DNA of 64,000 bases from CAWAMR01 sp963783095 (GCA_963783095.1 CAWAMR010000003.1:310001-374000), one strand, 5' to 3'. Counted from the first letter of the stretch, positions 37,787 to 48,700 are shown. A program made the numbers and translations. Notes: a model not told the origin generated them from the letters alone.

Positions 37787-38776
37787 ATGACCGTTTTCAT
37801 CTACGAATATGTCACTGCTCAAGGGGAACACCACGATGTTCGGTTGGGGTGTTCCCCTTCGCTCGTGACCGAAGGCCGGGCGATGCGCGATGCCATCGTC
37901 GAAGATTTCCGTCGAGTGCCTGGAGTTGAAGTTTGCACAATGACCAGGGCTGACACGCAGGAGACCTTTCAGTCGTTTGCATCTCGATGCGACGATTCGT
38001 TGATTATCGCACCGGAGTTTGACGGCATTCTCGAAACGCGCTGTCGATGGGTCATCGAAGCGGGAGGCCGATTACTGGGTCCATCCCCAAAAGCCGTTTG
38101 CCTGACGGCCGACAAACTGGCAATGTATCATCACTTTCATAGTCGGGGAATTTCCACGCCGACCACCTGGCGACCGGTCGATGCACCAGCGCAATATCCA
38201 CAAGTATGGAAACCGCAATCGGGGGCTGGATCGCAGGCAACATTCCTCATCCGAAACGCCGATGAAATCGAGCCGGCGATCAAGCTGGCACAACAGGAGG
38301 GTCAGGATGTCGGTGAAATGATCGTCCAGCCTATGCTGTCAGGAACTCCCGCAAGCGTTGCTTTTTTGGCGGGCCGAACCAGTCTGGTACCGTTTCAGCC
38401 AAGCTATCAATGGCTGTCGGATGATGGGCGTTTTCGATATCGAGGAGGAGCCTGTCCAATTGAAGCCGGCCTGGTCGATCGCGCGATCAATATTGCCGGA
38501 TCGGCCCTGAAAACGATACCAGGTCTATTGGGGTATGTCGGTGTCGATATTCTTTTGGGAGAAAATCCATCCGAAGATTACGTCATTGAGGTAAATCCTA
38601 GACTCACGACATCCTATGTTGGTTTGCGGCATCTTGCAAATTTCAACATCGCTGAGGCCATGTTGAATATCGCGCACGGCCGGACCTCGCCGCCAATTGA
38701 ATGGCACGATGAACGAGTGCTGTTTCAACCGGATGGAGTGGTGAGTTTGGTACCCAAAACATTTCGCGGGTATTAG
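37787..38776 (+). CDS. ATP-grasp ligase
   Basis: A 329-aa cytoplasmic protein with the ATP-grasp order: LLGPSPKAVCLTADKLAMYHHFHSRGISTPTTW (lid), YPQVWKPQSGAGSQATFLI (ATP-binding Lys and Gly loop), MIVQPMLSGTPASVAFLAG, and YVGVDILLG followed by DYVIEVNPRLTTSYVGL with the Glu-x-Asn-x-Arg metal site. ATP-grasp enzymes join a carboxylate to an amine or similar group. The layout is like the tyramine-glutamate ligase (MfnD)/C1-pathway ATP-grasp proteins found in some planctomycetes, but this is only a suggestion. It overlaps the tail of the convergent acetyltransferase gene by four bases. Confidence 0.8.
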   Translation: MTVFIYEYVTAQGEHHDVRLGCSPSLVTEGRAMRDAIVEDFRRVPGVEVCTMTRADTQETFQSFASRCDDSLIIAPEFDGILETRCRWVIEAGGRLLGPSPKAVCLTADKLAMYHHFHSRGISTPTTWRPVDAPAQYPQVWKPQSGAGSQATFLIRNADEIEPAIKLAQQEGQDVGEMIVQPMLSGTPASVAFLAGRTSLVPFQPSYQWLSDDGRFRYRGGACPIEAGLVDRAINIAGSALKTIPGLLGYVGVDILLGENPSEDYVIEVNPRLTTSYVGLRHLANFNIAEAMLNIAHGRTSPPIEWHDERVLFQPDGVVSLVPKTFRGY

Positions 38777-39366
38777 AACCCGCGGTCGCACGAAGTTTTT
38801 CGATCGAGCCATTCTTGCCGTAATATGGAATAAATCTGCACGTCCCAGCGTCGGCCCTTCCTGAAGATATAGGACCGCAATACTCCTTCAAAAGTCATTC
38901 CCAGTTTCAATGCGACCCGTGCGCTGGCCACATTCTCCGCGAAAACGCGCGAGTTGATTCGGTCCACCGGGTAATTCTCGAAGGCATGATCGACCATTGC
39001 CCGCGCCGCTTCGGTGGTGAGGCCCCGACCCCAGTAGGGTTCCGCAATGTGATAGCCCAGTTCCATCACTCCATCGGGTTTTGAGGACCAGAAACATCCC
39101 AGCGTACCGATAACCATTTCGTCGGGGTCATTTTTCAGAATAATGCCCATCGGATCGGGAACCTGTTCTCGATAGCGGGATTGTGCATAGTCGCGGACCA
39201 AATAGAGCGAATCTTCCAAGGTCTGATGCGTTTCCCAGAGAGTGAAGTGAGTCATATTCGGATTGGAACAATACAGGAATACTGCCGTCAGGTCGGATTC
39301 TTCCAGCGGGCGAAGAATCAGTCGAGGCGTTTCGATTCTGGGTGGCCGCCAATTCGCTATCGACAC
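38773..39366 (-). CDS. GNAT-family N-acetyltransferase (RimJ/RimL-like)
   Basis: A 197-aa acetyltransferase. ETPRLILRPLEESDLTAVF is the usual opening of the ribosomal-protein acetyltransferase-like branch, and MELGYHIAEPYWGRGLTTEAARAMVDHAF carries the acetyl-CoA-binding (Q/R)GxG pattern; SARVALKLGMTFEGVLRSY is motif B-like. The substrate may be an amino group on a protein N-terminus or small molecule. The GTG at 39366 is chosen as start: it lies inside the end of the PfkB gene (10-base overlap), typical of translational coupling. The upstream in-frame ATG at 39615 would run deep into the kinase gene. Confidence 0.85.
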   Translation of the reverse strand: MSIANWRPPRIETPRLILRPLEESDLTAVFLYCSNPNMTHFTLWETHQTLEDSLYLVRDYAQSRYREQVPDPMGIILKNDPDEMVIGTLGCFWSSKPDGVMELGYHIAEPYWGRGLTTEAARAMVDHAFENYPVDRINSRVFAENVASARVALKLGMTFEGVLRSYIFRKGRRWDVQIYSILRQEWLDRKTSCDRGF

Positions 39367-40244
39367 AGGCGTTGAACCTCCGCGCGGTCGACGATGGGGG
39401 TTCCACCCGATCGGGTGGCGACCAGCGCGGCAAAGGCGTTGGCAAAGCGCACCGCCGCCGCGAGCGGACGACTTTCGAGCAATTGGGTCAACAATCCCGC
39501 CGTGAAAGCATCCCCCGCGCCCACGGTGTCGATGGCCTTTACGGGAACGCCGGGGACCGTAATATCTTCGTTCATTGTCACCACTTGCGCCCCGGCAGAT
39601 CCGATCGTCACGCACAAGAGCGACAAATCATTTCGACTTGCGAATTCCCGAAGGGAAGTTGAACTGGAAAAACCGAGCCGATTGCGCAGGATTCTCCATT
39701 CATCTTCATTCAGCTTCGCCCACCGGCTCCGGCGGATCGATTCCGCAATGATTGCGGGATCATCGAATGGCGGGCGAAGATTGACATCGCAGATGATGTT
39801 GGTTGTCTGCAATGTTCTCGCAGTGGAAATGAAGCGCTCGATCGTTTCGCGCGATATAACGTGCCGTTGTGCGAGAGTGCCGAAGCAAACAGCCCGACAT
39901 TGTTCCGCCAATCGCTGCAGGGGTTCATTCCATTCGAGATAATCGTAGGCAACATTTTCGACAATGCGATAGATTGGTACACCGTGTTGATCGAGCGTCA
40001 CCTGGACTGTGCCGGTAGGATGGCTCGAATCGTTCTGAATGAACTCATCCGACAAACCAAGTTTTCGAACCTCAGCACGAAGTTGATGACCCAGTTCATC
40101 ATCGCCCACCCGGCTCACGATCACCGCAGGATGTCCCAGTTGATGACAGTGTGCGGTGAAGTTAAAAGGCGCACCGCCGGCGCGGGGGCCGGCAGGGAGC
40201 AAATCCCAGAGAATTTCACCGATTCCTACGATGGGACTGTGCAT
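39357..40244 (-). CDS. PfkB-family carbohydrate kinase (fructokinase-like)
   Basis: A 295-aa ribokinase-superfamily kinase that phosphorylates a sugar with ATP. It has the N-terminal GEILWDLLPAGPRAGGAPFNFTAHCHQLGHPAVIVSRVGDDELG and the C-terminal PfkB signature with the catalytic base: VKAIDTVGAGDAFTAGLL (GAGD). LCVTIGSAGAQVV is the ATP site strand. Fructose or a related keto sugar is the likely substrate but not certain. Translationally coupled to the GNAT gene downstream. Confidence 0.9.
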   Translation of the reverse strand: MHSPIVGIGEILWDLLPAGPRAGGAPFNFTAHCHQLGHPAVIVSRVGDDELGHQLRAEVRKLGLSDEFIQNDSSHPTGTVQVTLDQHGVPIYRIVENVAYDYLEWNEPLQRLAEQCRAVCFGTLAQRHVISRETIERFISTARTLQTTNIICDVNLRPPFDDPAIIAESIRRSRWAKLNEDEWRILRNRLGFSSSTSLREFASRNDLSLLCVTIGSAGAQVVTMNEDITVPGVPVKAIDTVGAGDAFTAGLLTQLLESRPLAAAVRFANAFAALVATRSGGTPIVDRAEVQRLCR

Positions 40245-40315
40245 CGATGTTCAATTTTTGGTTTGAGATCGCGCATGGCCTGCCACTACCTATAACTGCG
40301 TAGCAACTGACCGAC

Positions 40316-42463
40316 TCACTTCCGCACAAACTCCAATATTGCGCGTGCGGCCTGGTCTTGCCGCGTGATCGCTGAAAACATCAGCGAACTATGGTTGCGA
40401 TTGGGAACGCGGAGTAGCTGGGCGTCACAGCCCTTGTCGCGCAGGGCGACGTGAAACTCTTCAGCCATTGGCCCCAGCGTCGGTAAGTCGTATTCCGCTG
40501 AGAAAATCAGGAAGGGCGTCATCCCGAGATGAATGTGGCTGATCGGCGACGCCTCGACCCGTTGCCTGGCGGTGTCGCCGAAGATGGGTCCGAAAACGTC
40601 GGCAGACACCGGGACACCTGGGATGTTCCATTTCCAGGAAAGATTGCTCTCGCCGCGCAAAGGCAGCATTTGCTCGATCCGAAGCGCTCGAGGCCCGATG
40701 CCTCCCAGGGCGGCATGCATCGTTCCTTCCGGGATTCGGTAGACACCGCTTACCGGGATGACACCCTTGATGTCGGTTCCTTTCATCCCCTCGGCCTTCA
40801 AATAGGATTCGTCGGCGGCCAGAAGAGCAACGATATGTCCTCCGGCAGAATGGCCCATCAGATAGAGTCGTCGAGGATCGCCGCCATACTTGCCGATGTG
40901 GGATCGCGTCCAGGCAACCGCACGGGCCACGTCCTTGACGTGCTCGGGATGCTTGACGGCCGGGGAGAGCCGATAGTTGGGGAGCACGACACCAATCCCC
41001 TGACTGGCGAGGAATTGGCCGACCGATGAATAAAGCCCGGCCGCCCGGTTGTCGCCCTGTTTCCAGCCGCCGCCATGAACCAGCACGACGACGGGAAAAT
41101 CCTTCTTGTTCTTTGGCAAAACAATATCGAGCCGATTTCGGTATGGATCCGATCCAGGCCCAGTCCGGTAGGCCACATCGCGCACTTCCTCAAAATCAGC
41201 GCTGGCGACGCCTGACTTCCAAACTGGCATAGCTGCCGCTTGCCGGGCCAAATTCTCCAACATATCCTGGCCCGGCAGCGGTTTGGACTTGGCATTGGGC
41301 AAATCAGGAACGATGTCGAGCAGCGGGTTCTGAAGCACTTGCACGATCAATGGATTGGGGATTTCAACGCGCACCGTCAGCGCCGTCTCTTTTAGGGTGA
41401 TTTGCTGGCCGTCCACAATGCCGGCCAGTTGAAGCGTGAGGTCGTCGCCAATCGCCTTGAGAGCCAGTGCTCCCCAGAAACTGCCGGTCTTTAGAAGATT
41501 GCGCAGTTCCTCGGCCTTCCGGATCTTCCTGGCATCCATTCCGAATTGCAGTTGAGTTGCATCCACTTGAATCGAGATTCCCAGGCTGACGGCGGCATAA
41601 TCCGCCGCGGCCTTCGCAAGCAAGTCCGGTCCTTTCCCAACCATGAAACTGCCGATCGGATGATCGATTCCTACGGATTTGGCCAGTTCCGTACGGATGA
41701 ATTTCATCAGGCGCTGAGCGTGCGTGTCCAGGTTGTTGACCACCACCGATAGATGTTCCTTTCGCCCGCTTTCCAGCAGGGTTTGAACTCCGGAAGGCAA
41801 AGCACTGGTTTTTTTCGCCGCACGCGCCTGGATGGCTTCCAGTGTTTTCTTGCGGTCCGCGTAAACAAGAGTGTTGTTGTCGATCGTGCCCAGCATGGGT
41901 CCATCATCGCCCTGGTTCACCGGAATGAGATGCTCTTTGAAGAATTGTTGGATCTGAGTTGTATTTCGCTCTTTGAGTTTTCCCTCAATGACTACGACGA
42001 TGAAACCCTTGTCGCCCGAGGCGTAACCGAAGGTGACGCAATCGACATCCTCGAATGTGTTGATGCCAAGTGCATCGAAAGCGGCCTTGATTAACCCGGC
42101 GCGTTCGAGAAACATCTTCCGGGAGATGCCTTCGTAGCTGAGAATCTCCTGGGTGTCGTAGTATTTCAGGAGCTGCTTCTCGTCGCCTTTGACCGCCAAT
42201 CGCCATTGATCGAGATAGCGCTGCACGAATCGAGTATCGCGGTGATCGCGAAGGAACGCGCGCGGGTTCAACGAAACAATGATGTCTGTCTTGGCAGGCA
42301 AAAGAGTGGCGGTTCGAGAACCTGCCCAGGCAGGGAAGGCGAAGCACATCATCAGTACACTGAGCGACAAGATTCGCACGCCCTCGGCGAAAAACATACC
42401 GTGAACTTCGGACCCGATCTTGGTGAGTTCCTCCCGGACCTGGCGTGGCTTCGCAGCAAGCAT
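40316..42463 (-). CDS. Secreted fusion of DUF3352-like domain and alpha/beta-hydrolase esterase
   Basis: A 715-aa exported fusion. The export signal (RILSLSVLMMCFAFPAWAG) is preceded by about 25 residues from the ATG at 42463, which has GGGAG upstream; an alternative start is 42397. Residues about 50-390 look like the planctomycete DUF3352-like domain (PAKTDIIVSLNPRAFL, GINTFEDVDCVTFGYASGDKGFIVVVIEGKL). Residues about 420-715 are a carboxylesterase/BD-FAE-type hydrolase with the oxyanion motif VVLVHGGGWKQGDN, nucleophile elbow LMGHSAGGHIVALL, and a late NRNHSSLMF with the catalytic His. A possible acidic partner is in SAEYDLPT. Substrate unknown. The fusion itself is unusual. Confidence 0.85.
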   Translation of the reverse strand: MLAAKPRQVREELTKIGSEVHGMFFAEGVRILSLSVLMMCFAFPAWAGSRTATLLPAKTDIIVSLNPRAFLRDHRDTRFVQRYLDQWRLAVKGDEKQLLKYYDTQEILSYEGISRKMFLERAGLIKAAFDALGINTFEDVDCVTFGYASGDKGFIVVVIEGKLKERNTTQIQQFFKEHLIPVNQGDDGPMLGTIDNNTLVYADRKKTLEAIQARAAKKTSALPSGVQTLLESGRKEHLSVVVNNLDTHAQRLMKFIRTELAKSVGIDHPIGSFMVGKGPDLLAKAAADYAAVSLGISIQVDATQLQFGMDARKIRKAEELRNLLKTGSFWGALALKAIGDDLTLQLAGIVDGQQITLKETALTVRVEIPNPLIVQVLQNPLLDIVPDLPNAKSKPLPGQDMLENLARQAAAMPVWKSGVASADFEEVRDVAYRTGPGSDPYRNRLDIVLPKNKKDFPVVVLVHGGGWKQGDNRAAGLYSSVGQFLASQGIGVVLPNYRLSPAVKHPEHVKDVARAVAWTRSHIGKYGGDPRRLYLMGHSAGGHIVALLAADESYLKAEGMKGTDIKGVIPVSGVYRIPEGTMHAALGGIGPRALRIEQMLPLRGESNLSWKWNIPGVPVSADVFGPIFGDTARQRVEASPISHIHLGMTPFLIFSAEYDLPTLGPMAEEFHVALRDKGCDAQLLRVPNRNHSSLMFSAITRQDQAARAILEFVRK

Positions 42464-42630
42464 AGCGTATCTCCCGATGGATTCGGTATCCCGTTCAGCT
42501 TACCATAAGTCGCGCCATGACAATCGGCGACAAGTGGTCTTCGATTGGTTTCGCCGGCAGTCCTTGTGCGTGCTTGACCTTTGCGGAGTTGTACCGTTCG
42601 GACGCGAAGACTTGAATCCCAATTGGATGA

Positions 42631-43728
42631 TTAGTCACTATACATCAAGCACTTTGGTAAAGCGCGCCCGAGTTTCGTTAGGCCTGCCTTGGTCACTTTC
42701 GTCTTGTAAAGGGTGAGCGTGCTGAGTTTCTTGAGCTCTCTCAGTTCGAGTAACCCCGCATCGCTCACCTGCGTAAACATCAAATTGAGCCTCTCGAGGT
42801 TCTGAAGTCCTTTCAACTCCTTCAGTCCCGCATCGGTGATTTGCGTTTCGGTGAGATCCAGGTCGGTGAGGTTTTTGAGTTCCTTCAGTCCCTTGAATCC
42901 GGCATCGGTCACCTTTGTCCTGCGAAGGTTTAACTCGGTAAGACCTTTGAGCTCGCCGACTTCCAGCATTCCCGCATCCGTGAGTTTCGAGAAGTCCAGT
43001 TGCAGCATCTTCAGGTTTTTCAGCTCTTTGAGTTGCTTCAATCCTTCTCCGGTTACCGGCGTCACACCGAGGCCGAGCTTGGCAAGGTTCTTGAGTTCTT
43101 TGAGTTGTTTCAACCCCGCGTCCGTGACTTCGGTGCCCCGAAGGTCGAGATAGGTGAGGTTCTTGAGTTCCATGATTTCCTGCAATCCTGAATCGGTAAC
43201 CTTTGTTTGAGCCAGATTCAACCAGGTGAGATTCTTGAGTTCTTTAAGCCCTGCGCCGGACACGATAGCAAAGCGCAAATTAAGTTCAGTGAGATTTTTG
43301 AGATCTTTTAGTTCCTTAATTCCCGCATCGGTGAATGATTGAACCGCCAGGTCGAGTTTGGCGATGGTCTTCAGACCTCTGAGTTCCTTGAGCCCTGCGT
43401 CCGTCACCTTTGAGTCGCAAAGGCTGAGCCCGAATGGCACATCGACCAGCGGCAATTTGGGAAGTTTGCCATTTGGCAATTCGCCGAAACCGAAACTGGG
43501 AAAGCCTCTTTCCGCGTTGCTCCTTCCCTGTGAAAACGTCAATAGTCCGAATCCCCGTCCAAATTCTTGGAGGCTCAGCGAGCCGTATTTCGCTCCCAGT
43601 TTCTCATAGGCGGCCACGATCTCCGGATCGATTTGCTTGGACCTCGGCTCGTCAGGATGGACGGGATTGACCCAGCAGACCAGGATTGAAAGTGAGAGGA
43701 CAAGACGATTGGGCATGGATGGCTCCAT
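42631..43728 (-). CDS. Secreted leucine-rich repeat protein
   Basis: A 365-aa exported protein with a signal sequence (RLVLSLSILVCWVNPV) and about ten leucine-rich repeats of 23-24 residues in residues 120-350 (pattern LKELKNLTxLDLxxTxVTDAG). They form a curved binding surface of the RI/cysteine-containing style. The first 100 residues have no recognised domain. Function is presumably protein or glycan binding; no partner gene is apparent. An alternative start is the Met at about 43716. Confidence 0.88.
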   Translation of the reverse strand: MEPSMPNRLVLSLSILVCWVNPVHPDEPRSKQIDPEIVAAYEKLGAKYGSLSLQEFGRGFGLLTFSQGRSNAERGFPSFGFGELPNGKLPKLPLVDVPFGLSLCDSKVTDAGLKELRGLKTIAKLDLAVQSFTDAGIKELKDLKNLTELNLRFAIVSGAGLKELKNLTWLNLAQTKVTDSGLQEIMELKNLTYLDLRGTEVTDAGLKQLKELKNLAKLGLGVTPVTGEGLKQLKELKNLKMLQLDFSKLTDAGMLEVGELKGLTELNLRRTKVTDAGFKGLKELKNLTDLDLTETQITDAGLKELKGLQNLERLNLMFTQVSDAGLLELRELKKLSTLTLYKTKVTKAGLTKLGRALPKCLMYSD

Positions 43729-43879
43729 TCAGGACATGCGGTCACGAACCCTTATGCGGTGCGGTGTAGAATCATCGAGTAGGTTAGAACCATACAATGA
43801 GCGCGTCCATGAAAAATCACTGATTCCTTACCTGTGTTGACCATTCCTTCACCTTTCGGCTCGATCCGAAGGAGTCTCG

Positions 43880-44607
43880 ATGCGTCCCCAAAATCGCCGA
43901 ACCGATGAACTGCGTCCTCTCACCTTTGAACCGGGTTTCATTCGGAATTCCGCGGGAAGCGTGCTGGTCCGAATGGGTGCCACGACCGTTGCTTGCACTT
44001 GCTGCATCGATAAAAATGTTCCCGAATTCCTGATCGGCAAAGGCACCGGTTGGCTGACGGCGGAATACGGCATGCTGCCCGGCTCGACGGGGAGCCGAAA
44101 ACAGCGCGATAAGGCGGGGAAAGTCGATGGCCGCACGGTCGAGATCCAACGGCTCATCGGGCGGAGCCTCGCGCGGTCGTCGATCTTCAGAAACTAGGCG
44201 AGCGAACACTGTGGCTGGATTGCGATGTTCTGGAAGCCGATGGCGGCACTCGGACTGCCGGGATTAGTGGAGCGTTCGTCGCTCTGGTGCTGGCGCTGCG
44301 GAAATTCGAGAAGGATACTGGTCCGATCGGCAATATCGTGAAGGATAGCGTCGGTGCCATCAGCGTGGGTCTGATCGATGGTGAGGAAAGACTCGATCTG
44401 GAATATGTCGAGGATCGGGATGCGGAGGTGGACATGAATCTGGTAATGACCGGTTCGGGTCAACTGATCGAAGTTCAAGGAACGGGCGAAGAGGCGACGT
44501 TTAGCCGGGAACAACTCAATCGTCTGCTCGATCTTGGACAGCTTGGCATCGCAACGGTCACGGCCAGGCAGAAGGCGATCCTAGGGTCGTTGTGGCCGTT
44601 GGGTTAG
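43880..44607 (+). CDS. rph: Ribonuclease PH, frameshifted
   Basis: RNase PH trims the 3' ends of tRNA by phosphorolysis and acts as a hexamer. Both halves of the gene fit: MRPQNRRTDELRPLTFEPGF, GSVLVRMGATTVACTCCID, GWLTAEYGMLPGSTGSRKQRDK and RTVEIQRLIGRSL, then DLQKLGERTLWLDCDVLEADGG, RTAGISGAFVALVLAL, DSVGAISVGLI, EDRDAEVDMNLVMTGSGQLIEVQGTGEEATFS and FSREQLNRLLDL. The frame changes near 44175 in AGCCTCGCGCGGTCG; one extra C would restore SLRAVVDL. Length after repair is about 242 aa, normal for the family. Likely a one-base sequence error in an otherwise intact gene. Confidence 0.9.
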
Positions 44608-44636
44608 GACGAATGGTATCGTAAGCGAAACTCACT

Positions 44637-44885
44637 TCAACCAAGTGATACTTTGTTTTGAACGGGCGTACAGATTTTGGTTCCGGACGATTCAACTTCA
44701 CAACTTCCTCGCTGGCGCAAGTGTGACTGAGCAGCTGCGAGGAGTTGTTCATCTTCGACATCCCATATTTCTTGATCTGCCCACCCTGCAATATTGGCGA
44801 TAAGCTGTCCGAGTCGCCAATTGGGATAAATCCGCTGTAGTTCTGCGATGGTTTCCTGCAAATCACCACTGGGTTCTTTGTTCAT
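44637..44885 (-). CDS. Small hypothetical protein
   Basis: An 82-aa frame from the ATG at 44885 (open to 44993). It holds LQETIAELQRIYPNWRLGQLIANIAGWADQEIWDVEDEQLLAAAQSHL, a helix-rich stretch that looks like a small conserved planctomycete family. It starts 15 bases after the end of the truncated amidotransferase. Function unknown. Confidence 0.5.
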   Translation of the reverse strand: MNKEPSGDLQETIAELQRIYPNWRLGQLIANIAGWADQEIWDVEDEQLLAAAQSHLRQRGSCEVESSGTKICTPVQNKVSLG

Positions 44886-44899
44886 GGCAGTGTTTTCCT

Positions 44900-45496
44900 T
44901 TACTTTGTGCATCCGTGTGACATCCAGTTTTGGCAAATCCTGAATGACTTCGGCGGGCACCAGCATTCCCGGTCGTAATTTCGCCGCTCGCAAGAATCAG
45001 CTAGATTCGTGGCACCAGGTGGAAGTTCGAAAATGTCGCCATGAGCCTGGTACATCAACGCATCGGCCGGGATGTGTTGCAAGATGCAATCCTCGCGACC
45101 AGCGTTGGTCATGGCAAGCCCGCAATCCCTCATCAATATAGTTCCGACCATCCGGAGTACAGAGCTTTCCTCCGTCCTGCACGAGGGCCAAGACAAGAGT
45201 TGTGCGCCATGGCAGATTCCCAGCACAGCACTACCCTGCTCGATGGCAGCCCTGACCCAATCCTTTTCAGGCTCATACCGACTATGATCGGCATGTTGTT
45301 GGTCATCCCCGAGGATAACTAGTGCATGATGCCGCATTGGGTCGAAAGAATCAGGGTAGCGTTTCTTTCGACCCCTAGGCCGATACACAAAGTCGCAGGA
45401 ACAACCGGCTGCTTCCATTGCACCAGTAACCAGTCCCATGTATTCCGGGCCATAGCTGCAGATCAAAAACCGACGGGAAATAGCTGCATCGAGCAT
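44900..45496 (-). CDS. Class I glutamine amidotransferase-like protein, truncated
   Basis: A 198-aa frame with the GATase class I nucleophile elbow VLGICHGAQLL (Cys) and the later MYQAHGDIFELPPGATNLADS segment typical of GMP-synthase-like stand-alone amidotransferases. The usual final FHPE-type His-Glu pair is missing: after LADS the sequence becomes CERRNYDRECWC and stops. Either an indel has cut the gene or it is a decayed copy. The complete enzyme would pass ammonia from glutamine to an acceptor. Divergent from the large synthase gene at 45768. Confidence 0.6.
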   Translation of the reverse strand: MLDAAISRRFLICSYGPEYMGLVTGAMEAAGCSCDFVYRPRGRKKRYPDSFDPMRHHALVILGDDQQHADHSRYEPEKDWVRAAIEQGSAVLGICHGAQLLSWPSCRTEESSVLRMVGTILMRDCGLAMTNAGREDCILQHIPADALMYQAHGDIFELPPGATNLADSCERRNYDRECWCPPKSFRICQNWMSHGCTK

Positions 45497-45767
45497 TGGA
45501 GATCTTCTCCTTTCTAGCCATCAGTCTATATTATCGTTAGGAATCAGTTTTCCGTTATCCTGTCTCTGGGCCGCTCCATTTTGATTGAACCCCATTTTAG
45601 GCTCTAATACCGCACGAGGAGACTTTGGCAATATGAAAAGATAGCTCCGACGTTCATGAAAATGGACCTGTTTTGCCTCATGGACCACACCCCAAGAAGC
45701 CAAGAGGTCGAAAAGACCAACTTAACCGAATGACCCGCAACCATCTCCCGGAATCCCATTCAACATT

Positions 45768-48700
45768 ATGACCGAACGTATTGCCATCGTCGGGGTCGGC
45801 GGACTCTTTCCGGGGGCCTGCGACCTCGCGGGTTTCTGGCACAATATTGTCAACGCCGTGGACGCTTCGCGCGAACCGCCGGCGCGCCGCTGGCTGATCC
45901 CTCCGGAACTCGCCTACGATCCTCGTCCGGGAACCCCCGATAAGGTTTACTCGGTGCGAGGTTATTTCCTCGATCCCTTCGTCCCCGATCTTACCGGCCT
46001 GGCGATCGACCGTGAACTCGTCGGCCAGCTCGATACGCTCTTTTCGCTGGTGTTACATGTCGGCGGCAGCGCCTTTCGCGACGCCCGGATGGACGCGGTG
46101 GAACGCTCACGCATCGGCGTGATTCTCGGCAGCATTGCCTTGCCGACCGATCGTGTATCGGAGCTGGCCCGCGAATACCTTGCGGATTCCCTCCCCGCGC
46201 TGCGTTCAACTGATGTTCGACAAGCGGTGCATCCTTCCAATCGTCAAGTGACAGGCCTTCCCGCGATCTCGTTGGCCAGGGCGCTTAACCTGGGCGGTGC
46301 GGCCTATACCCTCGATGCCGCTTGTGCTTCGTCGCTGTATGCTCTCAAACTTGCTGCGGATGAATTGCTGTCGGGTCGTGCCGATGCCATGCTCGCCGGC
46401 GGCGTGTCGCGTCCCGATTGCCTCTATACCCAGATGGGTTTTTCCCAGCTTCGGGCGCTCTCGATATCCGGTCGCTGCTCGCCGTTTGATGCGGCGGCCG
46501 ATGGGTTGGTCGTCGGTGAAGGTGCTGGGATTTTTGTTTTGAAACGGCTCTCGGATGCCCTTCGGCATGGCGACCACATTCATGGGATTCTCGCCGGCTG
46601 GGGACTTGCCAACGACATCGAAGGCAACTTATTGGCCCCCGCTTCGGAAGGTCAACTGCGTGCCATGCGGCAGGCCTATCGACATGCGCACTGGTTTCCC
46701 AGCGATGTTGATCTCATCGAATGTCACGCCACGGGAACGCCGATCGGCGATGCCGTGGAGTTTGAAAGTCTGTGTGCGCTGGAGTCTGACCCGGCGCATC
46801 GTTGTGTGATCGGGTCGGTCAAATCGACCGTTGGCCATTTGTTGACGGGTGCCGGTGGTGCGGCAATGATGAAAGTGCTGCTGGCGCTGCGCCATGAGAC
46901 TTTGCCTCCCACCGCCAATTTCCACAAGCCTTCCACCAAGATCGACTACCAACGAGGACGCTATCGCGTCCTCGATTCCGCGCAGCCTTGGGATCGCCGC
47001 GCTGCTGGTGTCCCACGCCGCGCTGCGATTAGCGGGTTCGGATTCGGAGGCATCAACGCTCATCTGCTTGTGGAAGAATGGCTTCCCGAATTGACAGACA
47101 GGAATGTCTGCCCCATTCGTGAGGCAGACAGGAATGTCTGCCCCACGAGCGTTGCAGTCGTTGCGATGTCGGTTCACCTTGGAGCGGTGCAAGGAATCAA
47201 AGCCTTCTACCATGAACGGTTCGACGATCCGCGCAGTTCAAGTGAGTTGTTGCAATCGCCTTTTCGGATCGACGAGTTGCATTTCCCCATTGGCGAGTTT
47301 CCAATTCCCCCAAATGAACTCGAAGAGCTATTGCCCCAGCAGTTGCTCATGTTGCAAGTTGCAGATTCGGCGATCAAGGATGTTCGTTCCGGGCTGTCAT
47401 CGGATGGCGCTCGACGAGGTGTATTTATTGGTCTAAATGTCGATCTGAACACGACCAACTTCCATCTTCGTTGGTGGCTGCAGAAGCAATACGGTGGACA
47501 GCTTCCGCCCGAACTCGATGCCGCCTTACCACCGCTGTCCGCTGCGCGAACGATGGGCGCTTTGGCGAGCATTGCCGCAAGTCGAATCGCGCGGACCTTT
47601 CGCTGCGGCGGTGCAAGCTTTACGATCACCGGAGGTGAAGATTCCGGCTTGCAGGCTTTAGAAGTCGCCATGCGAGCCTTACAGAATCGAGAAATCGATG
47701 AGGCCATTGTCGGCGCAGTTGACTTGATGGGTGACCCACGTGCGCTTCGGGCCTTGCGCCTGGAACGCGAAAAGCCTATCTCATCGTGGGGCGAAGGAGC
47801 AGCTGCCCTCGTCTTGAAACGCTCCGATGAAACCAATGGCGATCATGTTTACGCGGTTCTTGAAAGTATCGATCGTGTGTTCGGTTCAATCGAACCTTCA
47901 AAAGACTTATACTTCGAAATGCCTGAACTCGGTCGTTTCCCCTACTCGGAGGAGACGGCCGGTCATCCCGCATCGCGCGGCGAATTAACGGGCCTGCTCT
48001 CGTTGACGACGGCTTGTCTGGCGTTGGGTCGACATTTATTGCCGATGAGCGACGGCGCGACCGGCTCCCGCTACTGGTTGAAAGATGCCGACCGGTTACC
48101 TCGGCGAGCGATCATTCTTGCAGGGAAACGCAGGACAGACGACGCCGGTGCGAGCCAGAGCCTTCAGCTTCGCGAACGCGATGATTCCCAATCCGGCACA
48201 TCTGCATTCGACCCCATCGGCCTTCGTTCCGAATGGCTGTTCCTCTTTCAAGCCACCGATGTCGGTCAGCTCCGTTGCCAACTCGAACAATTCCGCGACG
48301 AAATCGAGAACGTCGGGAATGACGCACTGGAACCACTGGCCCAGCGCACTTGGGAACAGATCGATGGAGTGGATTTGGCCCGTGCAGCGTTTGTGGCGAA
48401 AACGATCGACGAATTGCGATCTCAGCTCGACACACTACTTGGTTCCAAGTTCCAAGTTCCAAGTTCCAAGTTGGAATCGAGAACGCAAGGTCGGACGTTT
48501 TTCAGTAATAACCCGCTGGCCAAAAAAGGCACTTTGGCCTTCGTCTATCCCGGCTCCGGAAACCAATTTGACGATATGGGTCGAGAACTGGGGCTTCTGT
48601 TTCCCGATGTCTTGCGCGCGCAGCAACGGGAAAACGAAACGCTCCGAAGTCAATATGCGACCGAATGGTACTGGGACCGCCAAGCTGTCAACGACGCCGA

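Noticed and set aside
45521..45703. 60-aa minus-strand frame upstream of the synthase
   Set aside because: Too short, no motif and no ribosome binding site; the region more likely holds the divergent promoters.
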